From contig NZ_QMFA01000002.1 of the NCBI RefSeq assembly GCF_003285005.1, forward strand, positions 62,001 through 126,000: a stretch of DNA of 64,000 bases. Reading direction: 5' to 3'. Both the position numbers and the translations under genes were made by a program. Below are positions 17,093 to 26,223 of this stretch, piece by piece. Positions within the stretch are counted from its first letter, which is position 1; every line of letters begins with the position of its first letter. The notes beneath the pieces are model-generated. The model ran no database searches and had not been told where the DNA came from. It saw nothing but the letters and a program-made list of their open reading frames with translations. The stretch is from Paenibacillus sp. YN15. Its GTDB lineage: Bacteria; Bacillota; Bacilli; Paenibacillales; NBRC-103111.

Positions 17093-17974
17093 ATGGAGAA
17101 TCAAAACGAGGTTTTTAAGCAGGATCTAAGCAAGGAGGAACGCCCCGGAGGAGTCTTTATGATCCAGCTCTTAATGAAGGAGCCGGTTGAGCTGCCGGAG
17201 AAAGCGCAGATGGAAGCGGTCATGGCGCGGCATCTTTCGGAGGTGGAGTGCTTCTGGCACAATGAAAAAGGTGCAGGTTTTTCGGCCAACAAGTATCTGG
17301 CGGAGTTTAAGGATGCATCTGTCCCGCCGCAGTTGATGATTATGCCCTGCTCTTCTTTTGAGGCGGATCATATTGATGTGTTTCAGAAAAGCCAGATGTG
17401 GAACTGTATGGGGGAGCGGGACAGGATACTGGAGGAATGCCGGTATCAGGTGATGGCCACGGATATGCTGGCGGCGACGCTTCCGGTCGAGGAACGGGCG
17501 GAGCTGGATATGGACTTCATGGAGGCGCTGGTGGAGCTGTTTCCGCAGTGCGAAGCGGTTTATCTGCATACCTCCGGAAAGCTGTTCCCTGCCGGGGAGA
17601 TTCGGAACCATCAGATTCCGCGGGAGGACCGCTTCATACACTTTGCGGTTAACGCCCGTTTTTTTAACATTCAGGGCACAGAGGACATGCTCGTGGATAC
17701 CGTTGGCATGAGTACGTTGCTTTTGCCGGACCTTCAGTACCATTTTCATAGCATGGACCCGAACTGGGTGGTGAATCATGCGTACACTGTCGCTGCTTAT
17801 ATTTTCAAAAACAATGACTCCTTAAAGAATGACGACACTATCGATGGCATTGCGGATGGGCGGTTTGACCCTAATGTACAGTGGAAATGCCGTTGCGAGG
17901 ATGCTTTGATCCAGCCGTCCAGACCGGTTTTTGACGTTTGTATGGGGCAATACGCCTCCGGCAGCCGTGAATGA
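17093..17974 (+). CDS. DUF4261-type protein
   Basis: 293 residues, ATG behind GAAGGAG. Sequence blocks GGVFMIQLLMKEPVELP near the start, VYLHTSGKLFPAGEI and FIHFAVNARFFNIQG in the middle, and DTVGMSTLLLPDLQYHF towards the end fit the DUF4261 family of Firmicute and enterobacterial cytoplasmic proteins, whose role is unknown. Its stop overlaps the ATGA of a longer frame for the next gene, so the two may be translated together. Confidence 0.7.
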   Translation: MENQNEVFKQDLSKEERPGGVFMIQLLMKEPVELPEKAQMEAVMARHLSEVECFWHNEKGAGFSANKYLAEFKDASVPPQLMIMPCSSFEADHIDVFQKSQMWNCMGERDRILEECRYQVMATDMLAATLPVEERAELDMDFMEALVELFPQCEAVYLHTSGKLFPAGEIRNHQIPREDRFIHFAVNARFFNIQGTEDMLVDTVGMSTLLLPDLQYHFHSMDPNWVVNHAYTVAAYIFKNNDSLKNDDTIDGIADGRFDPNVQWKCRCEDALIQPSRPVFDVCMGQYASGSRE

Positions 17975-18036
17975 GACCAGTGGATCTGCTCCACGAAGCA
18001 GATTTCAAAGGATATATGAAGGAGGTTGGGTTAGGA

Positions 18037-18681
18037 TTGGAACTGTTACTGATACGTCACGGAGAGTCGCTTCACAATATCGGTGCAAGTTCACTGAAGG
18101 ACAGCCTGCTCTCCCCCCGCGGAATCGTACAGGCGCGCCAGACTGGAGAGGCGCTGCGCGGTGAGAATATTCAGCGTATATACAGCAGCTTGGTACACCG
18201 GGCATTGGAAACGGCGGAAGTGATTAGCGGCATCTTGCAGGCTCCCTGCATCTTTTGGCGGGACCTGGCGGAGTCTCACTTTTGCTGGGATGAACCTGGA
18301 CATGGACGTTCGGCGCTGTGTCAGCGATTTCCCATGTTCGAGTTTCCTGCGGAAGCGACGGAAGAAGGCTGGGCCGCTTTCAAAAACGATGAAACGGAAG
18401 AGGAAGTGCTAGAGCGTATGGGCGGCATTGCCGAAGCGTTTTTTGCTATGGCTCAAGCTGAGCCGGAAGCGATCATTGCCGTCATTATTCACGGAAATTC
18501 AGGGAATGCACTATTGAAGCGTTTTTTCGGCATGTCGCATTCGGGCATTTATTTTCATCATGGCAATTGCGGTATTACCCGATTGCGCATCAACCCGGAT
18601 CGGACGATTAATGTCTTCGCCATGAACGACGAGCGGCACAAGCTTGAAGAACCCCTGTCCACTGTGACGGAATATATATAG
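18037..18681 (+). CDS. histidine phosphatase superfamily protein
   Basis: 214 residues from TTG 18037, about 11 bases after AAGGAGG; a longer version from ATG 17971 would add an unlikely leader. The RHGES motif gives the phosphoryl-acceptor His8. The second basic cluster IYSSLVHRALETAEV and the late His in IIHGNSGNALL complete the phosphoglycerate-mutase fold. Members dephosphorylate sugars, nucleotides or proteins; the substrate cannot be read here. Cytoplasmic. Confidence 0.85.
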   Translation: MELLLIRHGESLHNIGASSLKDSLLSPRGIVQARQTGEALRGENIQRIYSSLVHRALETAEVISGILQAPCIFWRDLAESHFCWDEPGHGRSALCQRFPMFEFPAEATEEGWAAFKNDETEEEVLERMGGIAEAFFAMAQAEPEAIIAVIIHGNSGNALLKRFFGMSHSGIYFHHGNCGITRLRINPDRTINVFAMNDERHKLEEPLSTVTEYI

Positions 18682-18718
18682 AGCCTGTTCAAAAAGCCCC
18701 GAAAAACGGATAGAAACA

Positions 18719-18792
18719 AAAATGCACCTATGCGAAAATGGTAAAATGGAAGTGCGACTACAACCATATTAACCATACGCGAGGTGCATTTT
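18719..18792 (+). repeat. long inverted repeat, probable IS end
   Basis: AAAATGCACCT (18719-18729) and AGGTGCATTTT (18782-18792) are perfect complements, and pairing continues imperfectly inward for about 20 more bases. An ATG right after it opens a 20-codon frame (MDFQLELLPCHYYNT) that then stops, like the start of a truncated transposase. Confidence 0.55.
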
Positions 18793-18837
18793 CATGGACT
18801 TTCAGCTTGAACTGCTGCCCTGCCACTACTATAACAC

Positions 18838-19138
18838 AGGTGCTAGTGAAATATGAAGGAAATCGGATCGTGATGATTTTGGATAACGCGAAGATTCATC
18901 GCGCCGAACTCATTCAGCCGTTTTGTTGATGTATCTTCCGCCCTACAGTCCAAATCTGAACATGATTGAAGAACTATGGGGCTGGATGAAGTCATCGGTC
19001 ATTTACAATGTGCTTTTCGATTCGGTTCAAAAAATCCGCAAAGCCGTTCAAGGTTTCATTTGCCATATTAACGAACACCCTCCGCTACTGTGGAACGCTT
19101 ATATTTGCAATTCTAATTGTTTTTTGCCGAATATATAG
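18838..19138 (+). pseudogene. IS630-type transposase remnant
   Basis: The first frame reads YEGNRIVMILDNAKIHRAE (DDE-type second Asp context) and ends at a stop by 18929. The overlapping frame continues LMYLPPYSPNLNMIEELWGW, the hallmark of IS630/DDE_3 transposases with the final Glu, to TAG 19138. The N-terminal half and the segment between the two pieces are missing. It is fused to unrelated IS-end DNA upstream. Confidence 0.8.
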
Positions 19139-19178
19139 CAACTTTTAGTTGAATATTTCGTTTGTATAGTTATACATA

Positions 19179-19499
19179 ATGTGGGAGGTGAATCCTCTGT
19201 TTAAAAGAGGCTTCTTAATCGCATCCATTACTGTAATACTGCTATATTTCATTCTACCTATTGTCTATATTGATCCAGTACGTTGGTGGGACTCGATTCA
19301 AAATGCAGAGGGACACATACAGTTTATTGCGAAGATGATGGTGACCATCGTGATTAGTATTCCGGTTGGGATAGCAATTGGATGGTGGCAAAAAACAAAC
19401 TCGACCTGGATAAAGGGCTTTGTCTCGGGATTAATTACTGCACCTATCCTTTTAGGATTACTGATCTTAGCATATATCCTGCTAAACATTGCACCGTAG
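19179..19499 (+). CDS. small membrane protein, three helices
   Basis: 106 residues from ATG 19179. A GGGAGGTG lies within the first codons, so a start at CTG 19197 is possible. Hydrophobic segments at about 10-30, 51-68 and 79-103. No family recognised. Own terminator follows. It lies just after the IS630 remnant. Confidence 0.5.
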   Translation: MWEVNPLFKRGFLIASITVILLYFILPIVYIDPVRWWDSIQNAEGHIQFIAKMMVTIVISIPVGIAIGWWQKTNSTWIKGFVSGLITAPILLGLLILAYILLNIAP

Positions 19500-19505
19500 G
19501 AATAG

Positions 19506-19541
19506 AAAACTCCCCATAGTTTTAGTTTAGGGTAGTTTTTT
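19506..19541 (+). terminator. bidirectional-looking terminator
   Basis: AAAACT plus CCC pair with GGG plus AGTTTT around a 14-base loop, followed by T-run to 19541. It lies between convergent genes. Confidence 0.65.
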
Positions 19542-19553
19542 GTTTCCTAATGC

Positions 19554-20447
19554 TTACGACTTGCTAATCAAGGTAACGATGTTCCAAATCTTACGACCAT
19601 CGCCGTTATTAACATAAATATTTACATTATTGTTCGTCAAGCAGCGCATCTGTGAAGATCCACTGCCATCAAGGAAAATACCGTCAAAGCATCCTTCACT
19701 TTTCAGATAATCTCTGCACGCATATAAGCTCTTCCATCCTCTAGATATTGCAAGAAATGCATAGGTTTCTGAACCGCTATTTTTTAGGCCAAGGCAAGTT
19801 CTGTTTGTCAGGGCTAGATTGGGATATAGTCCGCTCCAATCCTCATCTGAAAAAACGCTGTCCTTCCAAGTGGAGTTCGAACTGATACCAAGGGATAGGC
19901 TGCCGCCACCGATCATGGCTTTATAACGGTGGTTTTGACCTAGTTGATTTTTGACATCCGTAATGGATGTTGCTCGAAGAATTCCTCCTTTTAACTTATA
20001 GTTATCAAAGTAATCTTCAAAAATAACAACTGTCCCGCGGGATTTATTTCCGTATGCATTTGTCGATCCATGATCACCGTATATGCTGCTCCAGCCAATA
20101 GATAGGGCTTCTGTTGGTGGATTACTGTAGCCGTTAGAAGAGTTAAAGAATCCTCCATTAATACCATAATCGTCAACCGCCGAAATGTTATTCCCAATCT
20201 TCCTTGTTGTAATGTTGGAGACCGGTGTTACTATGGTATAGAAATCATCGGTTTCCTTGAATACATGATTAATCGCCATGAGTGATGCCCTCCCAATTTT
20301 TAGTATGTCGGAGAGATAGATATCCTCTATGCTTCTCTGGAATATTAAACCTCTCCTAGCACTAGAGTATGAAACATAGTATTTTACGTGATAATTAGAA
20401 TGCGGATTTTCATAGAAATGCTGTAAGTGGAATGCTACACCAACCAT
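19554..20447 (-). CDS. phosphodiester glycosidase (NAGPA)-family protein
   Basis: 297 residues, ATG 20447 behind AAAGGGAAC on the minus strand. Motifs GINGGFFN (about residue 95), IGGGSLSLG (about 200) and FDGIFLDGSGSSQMRC (about 255) fit the NAGPA/DUF2233 domain, whose mammalian member uncovers mannose-6-phosphate. Bacterial members act on wall or exopolysaccharide phosphodiesters. There is no signal peptide, unusual for this family, so the N-terminus may be truncated or the enzyme phage- or toxin-related. It stands alone between an IS remnant and a decayed exporter operon. Confidence 0.65.
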   Translation of the reverse strand: MVGVAFHLQHFYENPHSNYHVKYYVSYSSARRGLIFQRSIEDIYLSDILKIGRASLMAINHVFKETDDFYTIVTPVSNITTRKIGNNISAVDDYGINGGFFNSSNGYSNPPTEALSIGWSSIYGDHGSTNAYGNKSRGTVVIFEDYFDNYKLKGGILRATSITDVKNQLGQNHRYKAMIGGGSLSLGISSNSTWKDSVFSDEDWSGLYPNLALTNRTCLGLKNSGSETYAFLAISRGWKSLYACRDYLKSEGCFDGIFLDGSGSSQMRCLTNNNVNIYVNNGDGRKIWNIVTLISKS

Positions 20448-20459
20448 CCGATCGTTCCC

Positions 20460-21694
20460 TTTTCTTTTCCAATATAGATTTATGGCGATGACTCGGATTC
20501 TCTGCTGCAGCCTGCCTCTCTGTGGCCAACACTCCCAATCTGATCTTTACGGTTGCCGGCGGGCGCTGGCTTTATCGGGACAATTGGAGCTTGGAGCTAT
20601 ATCGCCATAATTCAGCTTCTCGGCTACATTATTCCGCCTACTGTCATGCTTCCTTTTATGCTGAACCATGTCAATCAGGCTGCGACGTCCATGAAAAGGA
20701 TCGAAAATGATGAACCTGCCGGGACCGGCTATCGAATCCATGCAAGGGGAAGATGAAGCCGCTGGCGGTGATCCTTCGGTGGTGCTGGAAGATGTGCATT
20801 TTGCTTATCATGCCGGAACACCATAGAGGGGCCGGATATTACGGCGATTGTGGGAAGCGGCAAAACCACGCTGCTGTTTTACAGAAAGGTTTATACCGGC
20901 CGGACTATGTTATCGCATGGGCAAGCAAAAGGGCCACGCTTCGGGTTCGCAGCCGGCTTGCCGGGCATCTGCTGAGGTTGCCCTATTCCTACTGCGATGT
21001 CCATTCGAAGGGGGAACTGCTGTCGCTTTTATTCAATGGTCTCGAGTGCCTGGAGAGCATATACGATGGGCAGCTATACAAAACTCTGGAGAACTTCTCC
21101 AGAGGCTTACCGGGGTTGTGAAGCTTTGTGATTGATTGGAGATTGGGCATCGTGGCTTCAGTTCTCAGATTCGGCTCCATCTGGATAACGGATCACTACA
21201 GTGTCCCGTTAGGCCGTATGGGCTCCCGGCTGCAGGAGAACGCGGAAAAGACGACAACGGTATTCCTGGATATTCTGAAAGGGCTCCGCACCATCAAGCT
21301 GTTCAGTCTGGCTGCTCTCATGGGACAAAAGCTGGCTCATGCAACAAAAGACGAGGCCGACTGTCAAATCGGGCTTTCCCGACGGCAGGCAGAGGTAAAT
21401 GCAATCGTCGGCATGATGAACGGTTTGTCAACCTTCGGCATCATGATCATCGGCGCGCTTATGGTGCAAAAAGGACTGACCAACTGGGGGACTGTGGTCG
21501 TCGTATCCGGCCTGCAGTTTGCAAGGATATCAGACCGTGATTGCCGAAGGTGGAGGTAGTCTTTCGGGTGGTCAGAGACTGCGGATCGCCATTGCCAGAG
21601 CGTTAGTGAAGAAGACGGACATTCTGCTGCTGGATGAACTGACATCGGCCCTGGATGGCGGGGATGAGGCTGCCATTATGTGGATATGTGAATA
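20460..21694 (+). pseudogene. decayed ABC exporter genes (two half-transporters fused by deletions)
   Basis: Pieces in several frames: the end of a membrane domain (GYIIPPTVMLPFMLNHV), a nucleotide-binding start (VVLEDVHFAYHAG), a Walker A (AIVGSGKTTLL), then a second membrane domain (MGSRLQENAEKTTTVFLDIL) and finally [15 protein letters not shown] with Walker [14 protein letters not shown]. The order shows that two adjacent MsbA-like genes lost internal parts. Non-functional. Confidence 0.8.
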
Positions 21695-21909
21695 ATAATA
21701 TGGGGACTCCTGGAGGACAATTTAAGAGATTTGGAAGCGACTCACATGCTAATGGGAAGTATAGATCTTCATTTTTGTGAAGTGTAAGTATGTCGTATGC
21801 AATTTTTGATTGTTCTCAGTTTCTAACTTTTAGCTGTGACACGGCATTTTTAAGAATGAAATAGCTAAAGGCACATACCATAATCGCCAACCCGAAACGC
21901 TTAGCTGGT
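21695..21909. other. short non-coding stretch
   Basis: Nothing recognisable between the decayed exporter and the toxin-antitoxin promoter. Confidence 0.5.
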
Positions 21910-21945
21910 TAGACAAAATAACAAATTGTATGCTAAAATAGCATA
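21910..21945 (+). promoter_or_regulatory. toxin-antitoxin promoter with operator palindrome
   Basis: TAGACA (21910-21915), 18-base spacer, TAAAAT (21934-21939). The -10 box sits in the centre of a palindrome TATGCT-AAAAT-AGCATA (21929-21945). This is what is expected for autorepression by an antitoxin dimer (inference). Confidence 0.6.
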
Positions 21946-21976
21946 TAGTCACACCGGAATGCGAAAGGGTGATACT

Positions 21977-22228
21977 GTGGAGCATATTGTTAAAACGGAA
22001 AGTGAAATTAGAACAAAATTTCAAATTACAATACCAGATGATATACGCAAAAAAGCCAATCTGCACATCGGAGATACATTAATTTGGCAATATGATGAGA
22101 TGCAGCAAGAAATCATTGTAATGCCAAAGCCTAAATCATTCTCGGACAAATTATGGGGATTAGGAAAAGAATTATGGAAAAATGAATCTGCAGATGATTA
22201 TGTTCGAAATGAGAGGGAAAAGTGGTGA
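21977..22228 (+). CDS. AbrB/MazE-type antitoxin
   Basis: 83 residues from GTG 21977 behind AAAGGGTGA; ATG starts at 21926 and 21959 are possible but overlap the operator or lack spacing. A swapped-hairpin AbrB-type DNA-binding fold is indicated by EIRTKFQITIPDDIRKKANL followed by IGDTLIWQYD. The charged C-terminus (GKELWKNESADDYVRNERE) fits the toxin-neutralising tail. Ends overlapping the toxin start by seven bases, the usual translational coupling. Confidence 0.75.
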   Translation: MEHIVKTESEIRTKFQITIPDDIRKKANLHIGDTLIWQYDEMQQEIIVMPKPKSFSDKLWGLGKELWKNESADDYVRNEREKW

Positions 22229-22662
22229 ATTCTTTTGTTCCACCCAGCGTTAAGAAAATTGCGCTAGACACAAATGTGTTCATTTATGTATTCGAACAAT
22301 CCTCTGATTTTGGGGAGAAGGCTAAAACAATATTAGAACAAGTTGAAACTGGAATGTTCTCTGCTGTGGCATCTTCTGTTTCTTTGACAGAGATTTTGGT
22401 GAAGCCAATTCGCGAAGGGAACAGGGGCTTAGAAAAACAATATAAACTCTTGTTTACCCATTTTCCTAATTTAAGTATTGTACCCGTAGATAACGGTGTT
22501 GCAGAAAGGGCTGCTTATTTACGTGGAACTTACAATATCAAGACTCCCGATGCGCTAATTGTGGCCACAGCAATCACTGCTGGCGCAGAATTGTTTATCA
22601 CCAATGATGTCCGGTTGGAGCATGTAAAAGAAATTCAATGCGTGGCTTTAAGTCAGGTTTGA
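22222..22662 (+). CDS. VapC-type PIN-domain toxin ribonuclease
   Basis: 146 residues from GTG 22222 (or GTG 22225), ribosome site AGAGGGAAA inside the antitoxin gene. The four PIN acidic residues are present: Asp16 (ALDTNVFIY), Glu57 (LTEIL), Asp110 (TPDALIVATA) and Asp129 (ITNDVRL). These bind divalent metal and cut RNA, in known VapC proteins often tRNA. Paired with the AbrB-like antitoxin it forms a VapBC-like module, followed by its own terminator. Confidence 0.85.
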   Translation: MVNSFVPPSVKKIALDTNVFIYVFEQSSDFGEKAKTILEQVETGMFSAVASSVSLTEILVKPIREGNRGLEKQYKLLFTHFPNLSIVPVDNGVAERAAYLRGTYNIKTPDALIVATAITAGAELFITNDVRLEHVKEIQCVALSQV

Positions 22663-22684
22663 AATATGCTAGTTCCCCTGTGGA

Positions 22685-22720
22685 GAAGAGCCCTGTAGAA
22701 CAAGGGCTCTTTCTGTTCTT
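22685..22720 (+). terminator. terminator of the toxin-antitoxin operon
   Basis: AAGAGCCCT/AGGGCTCTT stem with an 8-base loop, followed by a T-rich run. Confidence 0.8.
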
Positions 22721-22735
22721 GAAGGCTGGCAGCCG

Positions 22736-22921
22736 CTAGAGCTCCCCGACTATTTCTCCGGTTCTGGAGGTATCATACCCGCCCAATCCACTCACTTCGT
22801 CCTTGAATTCCCGGGAACGGAGAACGGCCAGCAAGCTCTGAAAAACGGGCTTTTCCAGGTCCTCCCTGTACAAGTTCAGATCATAGCGTTCTTTCATTAA
22901 ATGAGACCATAGAGCGGACAA
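22736..22921 (-). pseudogene. C-terminal fragment of a PBP-like substrate-binding regulator
   Basis: 61 codons reading MKERYDLNLYREDLEKPVF...LLAVLRSREFKDEVSGLGGYDTS. This resembles the end of molybdate-type periplasmic-binding-like domains fused to DNA-binding domains (ALGGYDTSRTG is their usual last strand). The remaining 200 or more residues are absent and no start signal fits. Remnant. Confidence 0.55.
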
Positions 22922-22972
22922 ATTTCACCCTTTATCGGACCATTGTCTGTTTAGGGCGGGAGCCTTTTTTTG

Positions 22973-22978
22973 TATAAT
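22973..22978 (+). promoter_or_regulatory. candidate -10 box for the rhamnosidase-like operon
   Basis: Perfect TATAAT 33 bases before the GTG start at 23011; the -35 region is weak, so an activator may be needed. Confidence 0.4.
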
Positions 22979-23010
22979 GTATTATTATGGTACAACCGGG
23001 AGGAAATTCA

Positions 23011-25371
23011 GTGAACCAGACGGCGGGAAAAAGGATATGGAAGGGAATTTGGATTTGGACAGAAGCTCCGCAGGGGCAAGGAAGCGGTACCGGGTTAGTA
23101 TGGTTTCGCAGGAAATTTGCGGTTCCCGACGGAGATTGCAGGCTGGTGGTGCATGTGTCTGCCGACAGCCGCTACCGGCTGTTCGTTAACGGCAGAAGTG
23201 TGGGAGTGGGGCCATGCAAAGGCGATGCCGGCCGGCAATATTTTGAAACGTATGACGTAACGCAGCTCCTGCGCCCGGGAATGAATGTGATCGCCGCCAA
23301 GGTGCTTCACTACGGCATGGGCGGGCCGATGACCATGTCGGGGCCCAGCTCGGTTTGGCGCTCCCCCTGGGGAGCGTTCATACTGGACGGCGAGCTGGCA
23401 AGCGCAGAGGGAGAGACGATTGAGCTGCTGCATACGGATGAACGCTGGAGGTGCAAGCAGGATCATTCCTATGCCCTTGTGCACGATTCCTGGATGTCGG
23501 CCGGTTGGCTGGGCGGAATGGAGCATGTGAACGGCATGACTGCTTTATCGGGTGCGGAGCGGGCAACGTATGAAGATGCAGACTGGGAACCGGCCGTATG
23601 CTTCCTTAAGCCAATGAACAAGTATGGTGTTCTGACAACATTCCCGCTTACGGCGCGGACCATACCCGGGCTGCCCGAGACACCGGCGGCGTTCTCCAAT
23701 ATTCTTCGCTCGTCTCTGGAAACGGATACAGCGGGGGCATTTCCGGTTGGCGCGGCGCCGGGCAGCACGGGCTGGATCGAACTGGACGCCGGTGAGCTGA
23801 CAACCGGCTATGTGGGTATAGCGTTTGCCGGAGGCCGGGGTGCAACCGTCCGCATCCGGTATGCCGAATGCTACGAGAGCAGAACAGCGGAGGGAAAACG
23901 GAAAAAAGGACTGCGGGATGATTGGACGACCCCTGGGCAAATGCTGTGCGGGGATGCCGATACTTATCTCGTCTCGGGTCGCGGTACAAAAGAGCAGCCG
24001 GAACAGTATGAGCCTTTCTGGTTTCGCACCTTTCGGTATGTGCGTCTTGAATGGACTGCTGCCGATGAGCCGTTGGTCATTATCCATGTGAATTACCGGG
24101 AAACCGGCTACCCGCTTCAGATTGAAGCGGACTTCCGCTGTTCCGCTCCGGAATTCAGGCCGCTGTGGGATATAAGCGTGCGCACGCTGCGGCGGTGCAT
24201 GCATGAAACATATGAAGACTGCCCCTATTACGAGCAGCTCCAATATGCGATGGATACGGCGCTGCAGGCGCTATTTACGTACAGCATCAGCGGAGACGAC
24301 CGTCTTGCCCGAAAGGCAATTCACGATTACCACTGCTCGCGGCTGCCCGACGGGATGCTGCAAAGCAGATTTCCCTCTGTGGAGCCTCAGGTGATTCCCG
24401 GGTTTTCGCTGTACTGGATCGGAATGCTGCATGACCATTACCGGTTTTTCGGCGACGCCGGGTTTATCAGAATGTACCTGCCGACAGCGGACGGCGTACT
24501 GGAATGGTTCCGCCGCCATATGGGAGAGGAGGGCCTGGTGGAGCCGGCTGATCCGCACTACTGGTCGTTCATCGACTGGGTTGCGGAATGGCCCAACGGC
24601 GTACCAACCGCCAATGACCAAGGACCGATGGCCGTACATAGCCTGCTGTTCGCCGCTGCGCTGAATCAGGCGGCGGAGCTGAATGAGGCGGTGGGGAGAG
24701 CGGCGACTGCTGCGGAGTACCGGGCGCTGTCCAACCGGCTGAATGAAGCGGTCAGACGCACCTGCTGGTCGGAGGAGCGGCAGCTGTTCCGCGATGGGCC
24801 GGATGTGGAAGCATACAGTCAGCACACCCAGCTATGGAGCGTGCTGTCCGGGCTGATGGAAGGGGAGGCCGCCAAACGGCTGATGAAACAAACCCTGGGT
24901 GATCAAAGCTTGGCTCAGGCATCTTATCCAATGATGCATTTCCTGTTCCGGGCGCTTTCGGCGGCAGACTTGTATGATGAGGTATACCGTCTTTGGCAGC
25001 CGTGGCATGAGATGGTGAACCTGCGCCTTACCACTTGGGCGGAAAGTCCGGTAGGCAACCGTAGCGATTGCCACGCCTGGGGTGCGCTGCCGCTGCACGA
25101 GTTCCCGGCTGAGGTGTTGGGTGTGAAGCCGGGAGCCCCCGGATTCGCAAGCATTCGGATTGAGCCGAAGCCGGGGCCGCTTTTGTGGGCGGAAGGAACT
25201 GCCGCTACAGCGCAAGGGCCGGTGCGGGTTCGGTGGGAATACACCAAGGGGATGTTCCATATTGAAGTCAAGGGACCGGCGAATATTCCGGCGACGCTCA
25301 GGCTGCCGGACGGCACTCTTCGTTCATATAAGTGCTGCGGCAATATTGAGGAAAAGGTGAGGATACCATGA
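23011..25371 (+). CDS. GH78-type alpha-L-rhamnosidase-like protein
   Basis: 786 residues from GTG 23011 behind GGGAGGA; ATG 22987 lies before that site. No signal peptide, so cytoplasmic. The N-terminal two thirds of the first half are beta-sandwich modules (galactose-binding type, GKRIWKGIWIW, SADSRYRLFVNGR). The (alpha/alpha)6 barrel starts near 385 with ETYEDCPYYEQLQYAMD, a conserved hallmark, then DGMLQSRFPS, GFSLYWIGMLHDH and YWSFIDWVAEW, ending in a C-terminal beta domain. Known relatives release alpha-L-rhamnose from oligosaccharides or pectin side chains by inversion with acidic residues. Four-base overlap with the deacetylase gene. Confidence 0.85.
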   Translation: MNQTAGKRIWKGIWIWTEAPQGQGSGTGLVWFRRKFAVPDGDCRLVVHVSADSRYRLFVNGRSVGVGPCKGDAGRQYFETYDVTQLLRPGMNVIAAKVLHYGMGGPMTMSGPSSVWRSPWGAFILDGELASAEGETIELLHTDERWRCKQDHSYALVHDSWMSAGWLGGMEHVNGMTALSGAERATYEDADWEPAVCFLKPMNKYGVLTTFPLTARTIPGLPETPAAFSNILRSSLETDTAGAFPVGAAPGSTGWIELDAGELTTGYVGIAFAGGRGATVRIRYAECYESRTAEGKRKKGLRDDWTTPGQMLCGDADTYLVSGRGTKEQPEQYEPFWFRTFRYVRLEWTAADEPLVIIHVNYRETGYPLQIEADFRCSAPEFRPLWDISVRTLRRCMHETYEDCPYYEQLQYAMDTALQALFTYSISGDDRLARKAIHDYHCSRLPDGMLQSRFPSVEPQVIPGFSLYWIGMLHDHYRFFGDAGFIRMYLPTADGVLEWFRRHMGEEGLVEPADPHYWSFIDWVAEWPNGVPTANDQGPMAVHSLLFAAALNQAAELNEAVGRAATAAEYRALSNRLNEAVRRTCWSEERQLFRDGPDVEAYSQHTQLWSVLSGLMEGEAAKRLMKQTLGDQSLAQASYPMMHFLFRALSAADLYDEVYRLWQPWHEMVNLRLTTWAESPVGNRSDCHAWGALPLHEFPAEVLGVKPGAPGFASIRIEPKPGPLLWAEGTAATAQGPVRVRWEYTKGMFHIEVKGPANIPATLRLPDGTLRSYKCCGNIEEKVRIP

Positions 25372-26147
25372 CAAACAAATACATTCTTGTGCGCGGCGAC
25401 GATTTCGGCAACTCGCGCTCCAGCAGCGAAGCGATCATGGCTGCCCACCGCTGTGGACTTCTTCGCAATGCCTCCGTTATGGTGACCTGCCCGGCGGTCC
25501 GCGAGGCAGCGGTTAAATATGCGAAGACGCCTGGCCTGGTTTTCGGCCTGCACGCAACGCTCACCAGCGAATGGGATCGGGTGCGCTGGGGACCGGTACT
25601 GCCTGCGGAGCAGGTATCCAGTCTGGTGCGGAAGGACGGCACCTTTTGCAAGGATGGTGCGGAGCTGCGGGAGCAGGCGCCCAAGCCGGAGCATATGCTG
25701 GCCGAGCTTCAGGCGCAGCTTGAGCTGGCCCGGCAGCTGGGCTTCGAGATCCGGTATGCGGACACGCATATGGGTTTTGAATGGGTGGCGGAGGGTTTTG
25801 CCCGGATGTTCGACGAATGGTGCTTGCAGGAAGGGGTGATTTCGTACCGCTCCGTGCAGCGGCGTACGCTTCCCGAAGCGGAGGCGTCTCTCTATGCCAA
25901 TCCCGTAGAGCGCCTCATTGCCAGGCTGGAAGTGGCAAGTCCCGGGCTGTACACGCTGGTTACCCATCCGGCTTATGATGACGAGGAGACGCGGGCATTC
26001 GGCAATGAGGTCTTCGCAGGCGGGAGAATCGCCGCTGAACGGAACGGCGACAGACTCATGCTGTCAGACGGAAGACTGCTTGATTACGTAAGGGAGAGCG
26101 GCATCCGGCCTGTCACCTATGTGGAGGCGGCGGAGCTGCTTTCATGA
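25368..26147 (+). CDS. ChbG/HpnK (YdjC)-family carbohydrate deacetylase
   Basis: 259 residues; ATG overlaps the preceding TGA (ATGA). Motifs of the family: RGDDFGNSRS at the start (metal-binding Asp), LVFGLHATLTSEW near residue 60, YADTHMGFEW near 130 and THPAYDDEE near 200. Members remove N-acetyl groups from chito-oligosaccharides or diacetylated sugars with a metal ion. Translational coupling to the rhamnosidase-like enzyme suggests they act on the same imported oligosaccharide (inference). Confidence 0.85.
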   Translation: MTNKYILVRGDDFGNSRSSSEAIMAAHRCGLLRNASVMVTCPAVREAAVKYAKTPGLVFGLHATLTSEWDRVRWGPVLPAEQVSSLVRKDGTFCKDGAELREQAPKPEHMLAELQAQLELARQLGFEIRYADTHMGFEWVAEGFARMFDEWCLQEGVISYRSVQRRTLPEAEASLYANPVERLIARLEVASPGLYTLVTHPAYDDEETRAFGNEVFAGGRIAAERNGDRLMLSDGRLLDYVRESGIRPVTYVEAAELLS

Positions 26148-26155
26148 TAGAACCG

Positions 26156-26223
26156 GGTGAGGAGGAGGGCTATGAACCATCCATTGTGGGTGCAGCCTTT
26201 ATCCTCACCGTTTTTCGTTTTTT
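26156..26223 (+). terminator. terminator after deacetylase gene
   Basis: GGTGAGGA (26156-26163) pairs with TCCTCACC (26202-26209), with more pairing inside (GGCT/AGCC), followed by GTTTTTCGTTTTTT. Confidence 0.75.
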
